Of a stretch of 64,000 nt of DNA, positions 9,448 to 18,091 are shown one piece after another (the stretch's first letter is position 1; each line of letters begins with the position of its first letter). Under the pieces are notes generated by a model. The model saw nothing but the letters and a program-made list of their open reading frames with translations. It was not told the DNA's origin and searched no databases. The stretch covers positions 19,211 through 83,210 of the forward strand of contig NZ_JAKVRD010000018.1 in the NCBI RefSeq assembly GCF_022814865.1. The letters run 5' to 3'. The position numbers and the translations under genes are program-made. Source of the DNA: Shimia aestuarii (GTDB lineage Bacteria; Pseudomonadota; Alphaproteobacteria; Rhodobacterales; Rhodobacteraceae).

Positions 9448-10095
9448 TCATGGCAGACGCACCCGGCGATCAATGAAAGTAACGAGTTTGCCGACCGCGG
9501 TGATGATAATGAGGTAAAGAATACCGGCGATCAGGAACATCTCGAAGGGCTTGTAGGTTGACCCGATATAGCGCTGGGCAGTGTAGGTCAGTTCCACAAC
9601 GGAGATTGCCGCGACAAGGGCTGTGCCCTTGATCTGGGCGTTGATGTTGACCCCGAGGGGACGGACCATCAGGCGCATCGCCTGCGGCAGTGTCACCTTT
9701 CGGAAGGTCTCAAACCGCGACAGGCCAAGCGTGCGGGAGGCTTCGATCTGGCCCTTGTCGATCGAGATGATCGCGCCGCGCATGGTTTCGGTCATGTAAG
9801 CGCCGATATTGACGCCAAGACCGATCACGCCCGCCTCAAAGGCGTCGAGCTGAATCCCGACTTGCGGGCCGCCGAAATACAGCAGGAAGAGCTGGATCAG
9901 GGCCGGTGTGCCGCGAAAGAAGCTCACATAGGCCGCTGCGATGAAGCGGAACAGCGCAAAGCGCGACAATCGTCCCGCAGCGCCGAGTATACCGCAGGCC
10001 AGACCCAGCAGGATGGTCAGGACCGATAGTTGTATGGTGACCCAAGCGGCCTCTAGAAAATACGGGTACACCCGCAACATCAGGTCAATATCCAT
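9448..10095 (-). CDS. Polar amino-acid ABC transporter permease
   Basis: A 215-aa membrane permease of the HisQ type. Hydrophobic segments flank the EAA loop EASRTLGLSRFETFRKVTLP, and FFRGTPALIQLFLLYF is the family N-terminal signature. AGGCGGATAG precedes the ATG at 10095. It is the partner of the permease at 8743-9399, with about 50 bases between them. Confidence 0.9.
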   Translation of the reverse strand: MDIDLMLRVYPYFLEAAWVTIQLSVLTILLGLACGILGAAGRLSRFALFRFIAAAYVSFFRGTPALIQLFLLYFGGPQVGIQLDAFEAGVIGLGVNIGAYMTETMRGAIISIDKGQIEASRTLGLSRFETFRKVTLPQAMRLMVRPLGVNINAQIKGTALVAAISVVELTYTAQRYIGSTYKPFEMFLIAGILYLIIITAVGKLVTFIDRRVRLP

Positions 10096-10107
10096 CTATC
10101 CGCCTTC

Positions 10108-10899
10108 CTAGTGGTGGTCGGTACGTTCAAGGATCGGCAAGGCGCGGATTTCGCGCACCAGTGCCGTGGTTTCTTCGATCGCGGCCTTGAGAAAGGCTTC
10201 GCCGTTTTCTGCGGTGGCCACAGTCGGATCGCCCATCGTGCCTTCTGGCGACACCGAGGACCACCAGCGCATGAGCATGGCTTTGCCGCCGCCCTTGGCG
10301 AGATCGAGGTTGAAGAAATTGGTCTTCGGGTCGTGCAGGTTCTGGTTCGTAGCCTTGTCGAGATCGACATGTTCGGGATGCAAGTGCATATACATCGCCG
10401 CCTCGAATTCGCCCGCATGGGCAATGCCGCCCACCTCCGAGGCGCGCACCTCGTTGATACGGTCGGCGCAGAGGTTCCAATACGAGGCGGAGACACAGAT
10501 GATACCGGTCTCGATCACCGTCTTGCGTGCGGAAAGGTCGAGGATCGGGTGGTTGGACCCGTGCGAGTTCAATAGAAGAATTCGGCGGAAACCATGATGC
10601 GCGAGCGATTTGGTCACGTCGGTCACGAAGGCGATCAGCGTCTCGGGCTGAATCCAGATCACGCCGGGGAAATCCTTGTGGTGTTCGTTGAAACCATAGG
10701 CAATCGGGGGCATCACAAAGACTTCATCGGGCGCAGCCTCGGCGACGCCATTGGCAACCGCCATACCGAGCACCGTATCAGTGTCGAGCGGCATGTGCGG
10801 GCCGTGGTCTTCGGTTGCGGAGACGTTCAGGATCACAACGCGGTCCTTGTCCGCATCGCGCACGTCTTCCCAGGTCAGTTTGCCATAGTCGGTTGTCAT
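10108..10899 (-). CDS. Creatininase family amidohydrolase
   Basis: A 263-aa metal-dependent amidohydrolase of the creatininase fold. The metal ligands sit in SATEDHGPHMPLDTD (Glu, His, Asp), NSHGSNHP and HAGEFEAAMYMHL (catalytic His and Glu). The family opens cyclic amides (creatinine) or hydrolyses formamides and amides such as N-formylmaleamate, and can work on cofactors. The ATG at 10899 (MTTDYGKL) is chosen because the 34-codon extension is low-complexity and lacks a ribosome site. It lies between the binding-protein gene and the permeases of the importer, so it probably acts on the imported compound. True creatininase activity is not implied. Confidence 0.8.
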   Translation of the reverse strand: MTTDYGKLTWEDVRDADKDRVVILNVSATEDHGPHMPLDTDTVLGMAVANGVAEAAPDEVFVMPPIAYGFNEHHKDFPGVIWIQPETLIAFVTDVTKSLAHHGFRRILLLNSHGSNHPILDLSARKTVIETGIICVSASYWNLCADRINEVRASEVGGIAHAGEFEAAMYMHLHPEHVDLDKATNQNLHDPKTNFFNLDLAKGGGKAMLMRWWSSVSPEGTMGDPTVATAENGEAFLKAAIEETTALVREIRALPILERTDHH

Positions 10900-10926
10900 G
10901 GAGAGTCTTTCGGGGGTCTTGAGTGT

Positions 10927-10956
10927 CGGGGTCGCCGTTCTGTGATGGCGACCCCG
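10927..10956 (-). other. Stem-loop between binding-protein and creatininase genes
   Basis: A perfect 10-bp inverted repeat (CGGGGTCGCC at 10927-10936, GGCGACCCCG at 10947-10956) with a 10-nt loop follows the stop of the solute-binding-protein gene. No T-run follows on the minus strand. Hairpins in this position after ABC binding-protein genes commonly protect the upstream message from 3' decay and give more binding protein than permease. Confidence 0.6.
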
Positions 10957-10966
10957 GGGGATAGGT

Positions 10967-11752
10967 TTAGCGGATGTCCGCACCAATCCATTTTTCAGCA
11001 ATCATGGTATAGGTGCCGTCTTCCATCATGGAGTCGAGCGCCGCTTGCATGGCCGCCGCAAGTTCCGGGTTGCCTTCGCGGATTGCGATGCCGGCACCGA
11101 AAGCATCGGTCTCGAGATCTTCGATCATCGCGAATTCTTGGCCCTTTTCGGTCATCGCGAGGATCGCCGCGATGGAGTCGTTGACGATCACGTCGACACG
11201 ACCATTCTCAAGCTCGAGAAGCAGTTCCGGCAGACCCTTGTAGGTCTTCACGGTGTAGCCCTGTTCTTTGGCCCATTCCTCGTGGGTTTCACCGAGGGTC
11301 ACACCGACCTTGACGTCGCCAAGCTGGCTCACCGAGGTAATGCCGGAATCCGGCTTGGTGAAGATGGCGCGTTTGGTGGTGTAGTAGGGACCAACGAAAT
11401 CGACGACCTCATCACGCTCTGCGGTGATGGTCATCGAGCCGACGATGGCGTCATATTTGTTGGCCAGAAGGCCGCCGATGATACCGTCCCATGCGGTGGT
11501 GACGATCTCGGTCTCAAGGCCCATGCGCTTGATGATTTCCGCACCGATGGCCGGGTCGAAACCGACAACTTCGTTCTGGTCATTGACGAAGTTGAACGGA
11601 GGGTAGGCGCCGGACATGGCAATACGCACCACACCCTTTTCCTTGAGCGTTTCAAGTTCGTCCGCGGCGACGGGGGCGGCGGTCATGAGGCCTGCGAGGG
11701 CGAGTCCACCGGCAGCGACGGCGGCTTTCATGAAAGTTCTGCGCTTTGTCAT
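10967..11752 (-). CDS. Amino-acid ABC transporter periplasmic substrate-binding protein
   Basis: A 261-aa cluster 3 (polar amino acid) solute-binding protein. The N-terminus MTKRRTFMKAAVAAGG through VAADEL is an export signal with likely cleavage near residue 30, and a lysine/arginine/ornithine-type core follows (VRIAMSGAYPPFNFVN, GFDPAIGAEIIKR, AIVGSMTITAERDEVVDF). ACAGGAG lies 8 bases before the ATG. It is the first gene of the minus-strand operon and should define the importer substrate. The binding pocket cannot be assigned by eye. Confidence 0.9.
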   Translation of the reverse strand: MTKRRTFMKAAVAAGGLALAGLMTAAPVAADELETLKEKGVVRIAMSGAYPPFNFVNDQNEVVGFDPAIGAEIIKRMGLETEIVTTAWDGIIGGLLANKYDAIVGSMTITAERDEVVDFVGPYYTTKRAIFTKPDSGITSVSQLGDVKVGVTLGETHEEWAKEQGYTVKTYKGLPELLLELENGRVDVIVNDSIAAILAMTEKGQEFAMIEDLETDAFGAGIAIREGNPELAAAMQAALDSMMEDGTYTMIAEKWIGADIR

Positions 11753-11854
11753 TTCTGTCTCCTGTTGGGTCTAAAGGCAGCGTTGAACGGGCCGGAGCCC
11801 AGTTGCGAGATGGCGGTTTTGCCCGCCTTATTGAAAAAGCTTGCATGGGCGAAA

Positions 11855-11891
11855 CCATTGCGCAAATAAATAATGGCAATTCTCAAAATTG
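11855..11891. promoter_or_regulatory. LysR-type operator candidates in the divergent promoter
   Basis: The AT-rich gap between the divergent binding-protein and LysR genes carries two dyads: CCATT-N12-AATGG (11855-11876) and CAATT-N5-AATTG (11877-11891). The first has the T-N11/12-A architecture typical of LysR-family recognition sites. The second abuts the LysR ribosome site, as expected for autoregulation. The assignment is from pattern and position only. Confidence 0.4.
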
Positions 11892-11900
11892 AGGAAATCT

Positions 11901-12857
11901 ATGATAAAGCCCTATGAGCAGCGCTTTCCCTGGCAGTTGGACTGGAATCTTCTACGGACCTTCATGGTGGTGATTGAACAGCGTGGCATCTCGCGCGCGG
12001 CGGATTTCCTTGGCCTGAAACAACCCACGATTTCTTCTGCGTTGAAGCGGCTCGAGGACACGGTGGGCCAAAGGCTCATCATCAGAAAACCCAATGAGTT
12101 CAGGGTGACACGCGCCGGGCAAGTGCTTTACTCCGAGTGCTCCTCGATCTTTGGAACGATCTCGCAATTGCCGTCTTTGATGGAGATCGGGGGGGCCGAA
12201 TTGCGCGGGCATTTGTCGGTCGCCATCGCAAGTCACGTGATCTCGCCGCATTTCGATGAAGTGCTGCATGATTTTGCCGCCGCGCACCCCAAGGTATCGT
12301 TCTCTTTTACTGTGGCTGAAAGCGAAGAGATCGTTGCCAGAGTGGCGCAGAACCGGATCAGCTATGGCATTTGCCTCCTGCACAAGATCCCCGCCGGTCT
12401 TAAGGCGTCGGTGCTTTACCGCGAATACTTCGGTCTGTTTTGTGGCCCGCACAATCCGCTCTTTGACAAAGAAGAGATCGCGCTTTCGGATCTCGAAGGA
12501 CAGGCGTCTGTTTCTTTCCAGACAGAGACGGAGGGCCGCCCGCTCGAACCGGTGGCGCATTTGAGGGCGCGGGCAAAGATTGCGAGCGGCTGGCGCGGAG
12601 TGTCGGCGGATCTGCATGAACTGCGGCGCATGATCCTCGCGGATGTGGGTATCGGCGCCTTGCCGCTTCATGTTGCGCAACGCGACGTGGAGATCGGCCG
12701 ACTGCGGCAGCTCCCCCCCTACGAGGATTTGCCGCGGGTGAATATCTATCTCCTGACCAATCCGACGCGCCGGTTCTCGGATGCTGAATCGGCTTTCCTG
12801 TCGGCCTGTGATGAGGCAATGGCCCGCGTGGATGCGGAAGAACGGACGTATTGGTAG
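11901..12857 (+). CDS. LysR family transcriptional regulator
   Basis: A 318-aa LysR regulator. The N-terminal winged HTH (about residues 15-75) contains GISRAADFLGLKQPTISSAL, followed by a two-lobed effector-binding domain. The ATG at 11901 has GAGGAAA 5 bases upstream; the TTG four codons earlier lies before that site. Transcribed divergently from the ABC/catabolic operon at 101-11752, it is the obvious candidate regulator of that operon, with its own substrate or an intermediate as effector. Confidence 0.88.
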   Translation: MIKPYEQRFPWQLDWNLLRTFMVVIEQRGISRAADFLGLKQPTISSALKRLEDTVGQRLIIRKPNEFRVTRAGQVLYSECSSIFGTISQLPSLMEIGGAELRGHLSVAIASHVISPHFDEVLHDFAAAHPKVSFSFTVAESEEIVARVAQNRISYGICLLHKIPAGLKASVLYREYFGLFCGPHNPLFDKEEIALSDLEGQASVSFQTETEGRPLEPVAHLRARAKIASGWRGVSADLHELRRMILADVGIGALPLHVAQRDVEIGRLRQLPPYEDLPRVNIYLLTNPTRRFSDAESAFLSACDEAMARVDAEERTYW

Positions 12858-12966
12858 AACGTGCCCCACGTTTTTCCGTGGTCAATTAAGTTTCCTTGGA
12901 AGAATATGGTGGCGACGCTGTCATCCCGCCGCCCGAAAGGCGCCACCCCGACCGGAGAAGATCGTT

Positions 12967-13602
12967 TTGCCCAAAGGACGAAAGACCCTGCAACAGAACC
13001 CGCACGCCCTGCGGGAGGTGCGCGAAAAGAACCTCGAGGTGGCAATCGGTCGACAGGTGCGCGAGCTGCGCAAGCGGCAACGGATGACAGGTTCTGATCT
13101 CGCAACGCAGGCGGGGCTTTCGGTGGGGATGCTGTCGAAGATCGAGAACGGCGTGATTTCTCCCTCGCTCAATACGCTTTCGACATTGGCGGATGCGCTC
13201 AAAGTCCCTGTGGTGCAGCTCTTTTCCGGCTATGAGGAAGAGCGCGGCTGTATGCATGTCAAAGCTGGCGAAGGTGTCGAGACCGAGCGCGAGGGTACGC
13301 GGGCGGGACACCAATATAGCCTCTTGGGCCATATTGGCGCGAATAACTCGGGCGTCGTGGTCGAGCCTTATCTCATCACCCTGACAAGCGAGAGTGACCG
13401 CTTTCCCACCTTTCAGCACGAGGGCATGGAGATGCTCTATTTCCTCGAAGGGCGGGTGCGCTATCGCCATGGCGACAAGATCTTCATCCTTGAGCCGGGT
13501 GATACGCTTCTGTTCGACGCGGATGCGCCGCATGGGCCGGAGGTGATCCTCGATCTGCCGGTGCGATTCTTGTCGATCATCACCTATCCCCAGCAGCTCT
13601 GA
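12967..13602 (+). CDS. XRE family regulator with C-terminal cupin domain
   Basis: A 211-aa PuuR-like regulator with a helix-turn-helix at about residues 28-83 (LATQAGLSVGMLSKIENG) and a cupin-2 sensor domain at about 125-205 (HEGMEMLYFLEGRV, EPGDTLLFDADAPHG). No ATG fits the conserved region. The TTG at 12967, with GGAG 9 bases upstream, is the best start, giving MPKGRKTLQQNP. It lies just after the LysR gene and 187 bases before mgsA on the same strand, so it may control the N-methylglutamate genes or the PuuA-like operon. Context does not decide between them. Confidence 0.82.
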   Translation: MPKGRKTLQQNPHALREVREKNLEVAIGRQVRELRKRQRMTGSDLATQAGLSVGMLSKIENGVISPSLNTLSTLADALKVPVVQLFSGYEEERGCMHVKAGEGVETEREGTRAGHQYSLLGHIGANNSGVVVEPYLITLTSESDRFPTFQHEGMEMLYFLEGRVRYRHGDKIFILEPGDTLLFDADAPHGPEVILDLPVRFLSIITYPQQL

Positions 13603-13691
13603 TTTCTTTCACCGCTCAAAAATCAAGCACACGAGACCTATGCGCCAGAAAACTGCTCATGATTTGGGCGGGCGCTGATCTGCGCTCAAAT

Positions 13692-13728
13692 ATTTCCCCA
13701 AAAGAGAGATAGTTTCTTGAGGGGAAAA
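13692..13728 (+). promoter_or_regulatory. Long imperfect palindrome upstream of mgsA
   Basis: The arms ATTTCCCCAAAAGA (13692-13705) and TCTTGAGGGGAAAA (13715-13728) are complementary at 11 of 14 positions around a 9-nt centre. The element ends about 60 bases before mgsA in an otherwise AT-richer leader. It could be an operator for the adjacent cupin-HTH regulator or the GlxA-like regulator, or a leader hairpin in the mgs transcript. Confidence 0.45.
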
Positions 13729-13789
13729 TTCATTTCCCGCTAGGACAGTCCCACGGCGCTTTGCCGCGGACAACCGAATGGAGGACCCC

Positions 13790-14680
13790 ATGTGTGGTAT
13801 TGTTGGCCTGTTCCTGAAGCGGGATGAATTGCGCCCGCAACTGGGCGACATGCTGACCGATATGCTCATCACGATGACGGATCGTGGCCCGGATAGCGCC
13901 GGGATCGCGATCTATGGTGAGGAGACAGCGGGCAGCATCAAGATTACCGTGCAATCGGATACGCCCGAGACGGCGTTTGACGCGCTCGACACCGCGCTCT
14001 CTGCCGAGATCGACGCGCCGGTCGCGATCAAGACGCTCGACACCCACGCCGTGCTGACGGTGCCAGACGCATCAGAGGCAGCGGCCATCACCGCTCTCGA
14101 GGGGATGGGGCTTCGGATCATGGGTTCGGGCGCCTCTATGGAAATCTACAAGGAAGTCGGTCTGCCCAAGGATGTCGCAGCGCGGTTCGGCCTGCGCGAG
14201 ATGGGCGGCAGCCACGGTATTGGCCACACCCGTATGGCGACAGAATCCGCCGTGACCACGATGGGCGCGCACCCGTTCTCAACAGCCGATGATCAATGCC
14301 TCGTGCACAATGGCTCGCTTTCGAACCACAACCAGATGCGCCGGACGCTTGCCAAGAAAGGTGTCTTTACTCGCTCGGAGAACGATACCGAAGTGGGCGC
14401 GGCCTATATCTCGTCGCGCATTGCCGAGGGCGCGAGCCTTGGCGAGGCGCTGGAAGGTACGATCGACGATCTCGACGGATTCTTCACCTTCGTCACCGGG
14501 ACCAAGAACGGCTTTGGCGTCGTGCGTGACCCCATCGCCTGCAAACCCGCTGTCATGGCCGAGACAGACGACTACGTCGCTTTCGCCAGCGAATACCGCG
14601 CCTTTGCCGACTTGCCGGGGATCGAGGCCGCGAAGGTTTGGGAGCCTGAACCCGCAACTGTTTACTTCTGGGAGCGCTGA
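13790..14680 (+). CDS. mgsA: N-methylglutamate synthase subunit A (class II glutamine amidotransferase)
   Basis: A 296-aa Ntn-type glutaminase domain matching GlxB/MgsA. The mature catalytic Cys2 follows Met in MCGIVGLF; DRGPDSAGIA, GIGHTRMATES and VHNGSLSNHN are the substrate-site motifs. The start at this ATG exposes Cys2, and GGAGGA lies 4-5 bases upstream. MgsABC is a split glutamate-synthase-like enzyme that moves methylamine from gamma-glutamylmethylamide to form N-methylglutamate. It is first in the mgsABC-gmaS run, 3 bases before mgsB. Confidence 0.87.
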   Translation: MCGIVGLFLKRDELRPQLGDMLTDMLITMTDRGPDSAGIAIYGEETAGSIKITVQSDTPETAFDALDTALSAEIDAPVAIKTLDTHAVLTVPDASEAAAITALEGMGLRIMGSGASMEIYKEVGLPKDVAARFGLREMGGSHGIGHTRMATESAVTTMGAHPFSTADDQCLVHNGSLSNHNQMRRTLAKKGVFTRSENDTEVGAAYISSRIAEGASLGEALEGTIDDLDGFFTFVTGTKNGFGVVRDPIACKPAVMAETDDYVAFASEYRAFADLPGIEAAKVWEPEPATVYFWER

Positions 14681-14683
14681 GAC

Positions 14684-15370
14684 ATGAGCACCATTCTCGA
14701 CATGGCCGAAACGGATCTGCGCGCGGTCAACACGACTCTGCAAGCAGCGGCCAAGGACAAGGCCAATGCGGCCTACACCCTCACCAATCCGCGCGGCAGC
14801 CACGCCGTGGCCTGCGGCCTCGACGGCCCGCTATCTGTCACCGTGAAGGGATCGACCGGCTATTATTGCGCCGGGATGAACAAAGACGCCACGGTAACCG
14901 TCGAAGGCTCGGCCGGGCCGGGCGTGGCCGAGAATATGATGTCCGGGGTTGTCACCATCGAGGGCGACGCCTCGCAATATGCAGGTGCGACGGGGCACGG
15001 CGGGCTTCTCAATATCAAGGGCAATGCGTCGTCGCGCTGCGGCATCTCCATGAAGGGGATCGACATCGTGGTGCATGGCAACATCGGCCACATGTCCGCC
15101 TTCATGGCGCAGAAGGGCAATCTTGTCGTGCTTGGCGACGCAGGCGATGCGCTTGGGGATTCCCTTTACGAAGCGCGGCTTTTCGTGCGCGGCAGCGTCA
15201 AATCCCTTGGTGCAGATTGCATCGAAAAAGAGATGCGCCCGGAGCATATCGCGCTTCTGTCAGAGTTGCTTGAGAAGGCAGGCGCCGACGCCAAGCCGGA
15301 AGAGTTCAAACGCTATGGCTCGGCCCGCAAGCTCTACAATTTCAACATTGATCACGCAGACGCATACTGA
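14684..15370 (+). CDS. mgsB: N-methylglutamate synthase subunit B (GXGXG domain)
   Basis: A 228-aa protein made almost wholly of the GXGXG right-handed beta-helix domain of glutamate synthase. Regular glycine-rich turns such as GSAGPGVAENMMSG, GHGGLLNIKG and GNIGHMSAFMAQKG run from about residue 45 to 175. It matches GlxC/MgsB in size and provides the structural helix between the glutaminase and FMN subunits. Three bases separate it from mgsA and ten from mgsC. Confidence 0.87.
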   Translation: MSTILDMAETDLRAVNTTLQAAAKDKANAAYTLTNPRGSHAVACGLDGPLSVTVKGSTGYYCAGMNKDATVTVEGSAGPGVAENMMSGVVTIEGDASQYAGATGHGGLLNIKGNASSRCGISMKGIDIVVHGNIGHMSAFMAQKGNLVVLGDAGDALGDSLYEARLFVRGSVKSLGADCIEKEMRPEHIALLSELLEKAGADAKPEEFKRYGSARKLYNFNIDHADAY

Positions 15371-15380
15371 GGAGCGCGAC

Positions 15381-16706
15381 ATGGACAAGACACCCCAAAC
15401 CGAACCGCGCCAAAGCTGGACGTTTTCCAACGATGTGAACTCGGAAATTCGTCGCGCCGCTGCGACGGGTATCTACGACATTCGCGGCGGTGGCGCGAAA
15501 CGCCGCGTACCGCATTTTGACGATCTTCTGTTTCTCGGCGCCTCGATGAGCCGCTACCCGCTCGAAGGGTATCGCGAGAAATGCGAGACGGCGGTGACGC
15601 TTGGCACGCGCTTTGCCAAGAAACCGATTGAATTGAAGATTCCGATCACCATCGCGGGCATGTCCTTTGGCTCTCTCTCTGGTCCGGCCAAGGAAGCGCT
15701 TGGTCGCGGCGCGACCATGGCGGGCACTTCGACGACGACTGGCGATGGCGGCATGACCGAGGAAGAGCGCGGCCATTCCGAAAAGCTCGTCTATCAATAT
15801 CTGCCGAGCCGCTATGGCATGAACCCCGATGACCTGCGTCGCGCCGATGCGATTGAGGTCGTGGTGGGCCAGGGGGCCAAGCCCGGCGGGGGCGGTATGT
15901 TGCTTGGCCAAAAGATCACCGAGCGCGTCGCGGGGATGCGCGATCTGCCCGAAGGGATCGACCAACGTTCTGCCTGTCGGCACCCGGACTGGACCGGGCC
16001 GGATGACCTCGAGATCAAGCTCCTCGAGCTGCGAGAGATCACCAACTGGGAAAAGCCGATCTACGTGAAGATTGGCGGCGCACGCCCCTACTACGATACC
16101 GCGCTGGCGGTGAAAGCGGGGGCGGACGTGGTCGTCCTTGACGGGATGCAAGGCGGCACGGCTGCGACACAGGATGTCTTTATCGAACATGTCGGCCAGC
16201 CGACGCTTGCCTGTATCCGGCCTGCCGTGCAGGCGTTGCAGGATCTCGGCATGCACCGCGAGGTTCAGCTTGTGGTGTCCGGCGGAATTCGCACCGGCGC
16301 CGATGTCGCGAAGGCACTTGCCCTTGGGGCGGATGCGGTCTCGATCGGGACGGCGGCGCTCGTCGCTCTTGGCGATAATGATCCCAAGTGGGAAGCAGAA
16401 TACCAAAAGCTCGGCTCTACGACCGGCGCCTATGATGATTGGCACGAAGGCCGCGACCCGGCGGGGATCACGACACAAGACCCCGATCTTATGGCGCGGC
16501 TCGACCCGGAGATCGCGGGTCGCAAGCTGCGCAACTACCTCAACGTGCTGACGCTCGAATGCCAGACCCTCGCGCGGGCCTGTGGCCATAACCACGTCCA
16601 CAACCTTGAGCCCGAAGACCTTTGCGCGCTGACCATGGAAGCGGCCGCGATGGCACAAGTGCCGCTGGCTGGAACCAACTGGTACCCGGGCAAGGCGGGT
16701 TTCTGA
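15381..16706 (+). CDS. mgsC: N-methylglutamate synthase subunit C (FMN glutamate-synthase domain)
   Basis: A 441-aa alpha/beta barrel of the glutamate synthase FMN domain (GlxD/MgsC). Visible motifs are AGMSFGSLSGPAKEAL, TGDGGM, GQGAKPGGGGMLLG, VVLDGMQGGTAATQ and VSGGIRTGADVAKALALGA, the last being the FMN phosphate site; C-terminal cysteines (LECQTLARACG) may contribute to an iron-sulfur site. The ATG at 15381 has GGAG upstream. It catalyses the second half of N-methylglutamate formation with MgsA and MgsB. Seen alone it could be glutamate-synthase-like; the neighbours decide. Confidence 0.87.
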   Translation: MDKTPQTEPRQSWTFSNDVNSEIRRAAATGIYDIRGGGAKRRVPHFDDLLFLGASMSRYPLEGYREKCETAVTLGTRFAKKPIELKIPITIAGMSFGSLSGPAKEALGRGATMAGTSTTTGDGGMTEEERGHSEKLVYQYLPSRYGMNPDDLRRADAIEVVVGQGAKPGGGGMLLGQKITERVAGMRDLPEGIDQRSACRHPDWTGPDDLEIKLLELREITNWEKPIYVKIGGARPYYDTALAVKAGADVVVLDGMQGGTAATQDVFIEHVGQPTLACIRPAVQALQDLGMHREVQLVVSGGIRTGADVAKALALGADAVSIGTAALVALGDNDPKWEAEYQKLGSTTGAYDDWHEGRDPAGITTQDPDLMARLDPEIAGRKLRNYLNVLTLECQTLARACGHNHVHNLEPEDLCALTMEAAAMAQVPLAGTNWYPGKAGF

Positions 16707-16722
16707 ACAATGAATGAACCGG

Positions 16723-16742
16723 AGAGCGGTCAAGGCCGCTCT
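16723..16742 (+). other. Small hairpin between mgsC and gmaS
   Basis: A 7-bp stem (AGAGCGG at 16723-16729, CCGCTCT at 16736-16742) with a 6-nt loop is followed by a weak T-rich stretch, in the 65-base gap before gmaS. It may partly attenuate read-through or mark an RNA processing point. It is too weak to call a full terminator. Confidence 0.35.
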
Positions 16743-16771
16743 TCGCATTTCACAGGGAAAGGGAATAGAAG

Positions 16772-18088
16772 ATGAGCAAACTTGCAGCCTTCGCCGAGAA
16801 AACCGGCGTGAAATACTTCATGGTCTCCTACACGGACCTTTTCGGCGGACAACGGGCCAAGCTCGTCCCCGCGCAGGCGATTGCCGACATGGAAGAGGAC
16901 GGCGCGGGCTTTGCCGGCTTTGCGACATGGTTCGACATGACCCCGGCGCATCCCGATATGCTCGCCGTGCCAGACCCAGACGCCGCCATCCAGCTTCCGT
17001 GGAAGCCCGAGGTCGCATGGGTGCCCGCCGATTGTGTGATGGAAGGCGAGGCCGTCGGACAAGCGCCGCGTCAGGTCTTGAAGAAGCTCGTGAAGGAGGC
17101 CGCCGAGGCGGGGCTTCGCGTCAAGACGGGGATCGAGGCGGAGTTCTTCCTGCTGACCCCGGAAGGCGATCAGATCTCCGATCCTTATGATACGGCAGAG
17201 AAGCCTTGCTACGATCAACAGGCGGTGATGCGCCGCTATGATGTCGTTGCCGAGATTTGCGACTACATGCTCGACCTCGGATGGGGCCCGTATCAGAACG
17301 ATCACGAAGACGCCAACGGCCAGTTCGAGATGAACTGGGAATTCGACGATGCGCTTGTGACGGCAGACCGCCATTCCTTCTTCAAATTCATGGTGAAATC
17401 CGTGGCCGAGAAACATGGCTTCCGCGCGACCTTTATGCCCAAGCCCGTCGAGGGTCTGACAGGCAACGGCTGTCACGCGCATATCTCGGTCTGGGATACG
17501 AGCGGCAAGACCAATGCTTTTGCAGGCGATGCGGGCGGGCAGATCGGTGAGGTCGGCCTTTCAGAGCAGGGCGGCTTTTTCCTTGGTGGGATCATGAAAC
17601 ATGCCGAGGCGCTGGCGGCGATCACCAACCCGACCGTCAACTCCTACAAGCGGATCAACGCGCCACGCACCATGTCGGGGGCGACTTGGGCGCCCAATAC
17701 CGTGACATGGACGGGCAACAACCGCACCCATATGGTCCGCGTGCCGGGGCCGGCGCGGTTTGAACTGCGCCTGCCCGATGGGGCGGTGAACCCCTATCTG
17801 CTGCAGGCCGTCATCATCGCGGCGGGGCTTTCGGGGATCCGAAGCAAGGCTGATCCGGGGCCGCGCTATGATATCGATATGTATGCCGAGGGGCATACCG
17901 TGACGGACGCCCCGAGACTCCCGCTCAACATGCTTGATGCGATCCGTGCTTATGACGCGGATGAGGCGCTTAAGGCGATGCTTGGCGAAGGGTTTTCGGC
18001 CTCCTACGTGAAGATGAAGCACCAGGAATGGAATTCCTTCGTGTCGCATTTCTCGAATTGGGAAAAGCAGCACACGCTCGATATCTGA
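16772..18088 (+). CDS. gmaS: Gamma-glutamylmethylamide synthetase (GS type III-like)
   Basis: A 438-aa glutamine synthetase homologue of the GlnT/GmaS kind, ligating glutamate to methylamine with ATP. Seen: EAEFFLLTPEGD, NDHEDANGQFEMNWEF, GNGCHAHISVWD (metal/glutamate site) and the ATP-site segment NNRTHMVRVPGPARFELRLPD split around residues 320-340. Its length equals characterised GmaS proteins and its neighbours are mgsABC and mgdABCD, which favours GmaS over a nitrogen-assimilating GlnT. A terminator starts 23 bases after its stop, inside the opposing regulator gene. Confidence 0.85.
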   Translation: MSKLAAFAEKTGVKYFMVSYTDLFGGQRAKLVPAQAIADMEEDGAGFAGFATWFDMTPAHPDMLAVPDPDAAIQLPWKPEVAWVPADCVMEGEAVGQAPRQVLKKLVKEAAEAGLRVKTGIEAEFFLLTPEGDQISDPYDTAEKPCYDQQAVMRRYDVVAEICDYMLDLGWGPYQNDHEDANGQFEMNWEFDDALVTADRHSFFKFMVKSVAEKHGFRATFMPKPVEGLTGNGCHAHISVWDTSGKTNAFAGDAGGQIGEVGLSEQGGFFLGGIMKHAEALAAITNPTVNSYKRINAPRTMSGATWAPNTVTWTGNNRTHMVRVPGPARFELRLPDGAVNPYLLQAVIIAAGLSGIRSKADPGPRYDIDMYAEGHTVTDAPRLPLNMLDAIRAYDADEALKAMLGEGFSASYVKMKHQEWNSFVSHFSNWEKQHTLDI

Positions 18089-18091
18089 GGC

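Noticed and set aside
10108..10899. True creatinine amidohydrolase
   Set aside because: The fold motifs match the creatininase superfamily, but no creatinase or sarcosine enzymes are in the same operon, so the specific activity is not claimed.
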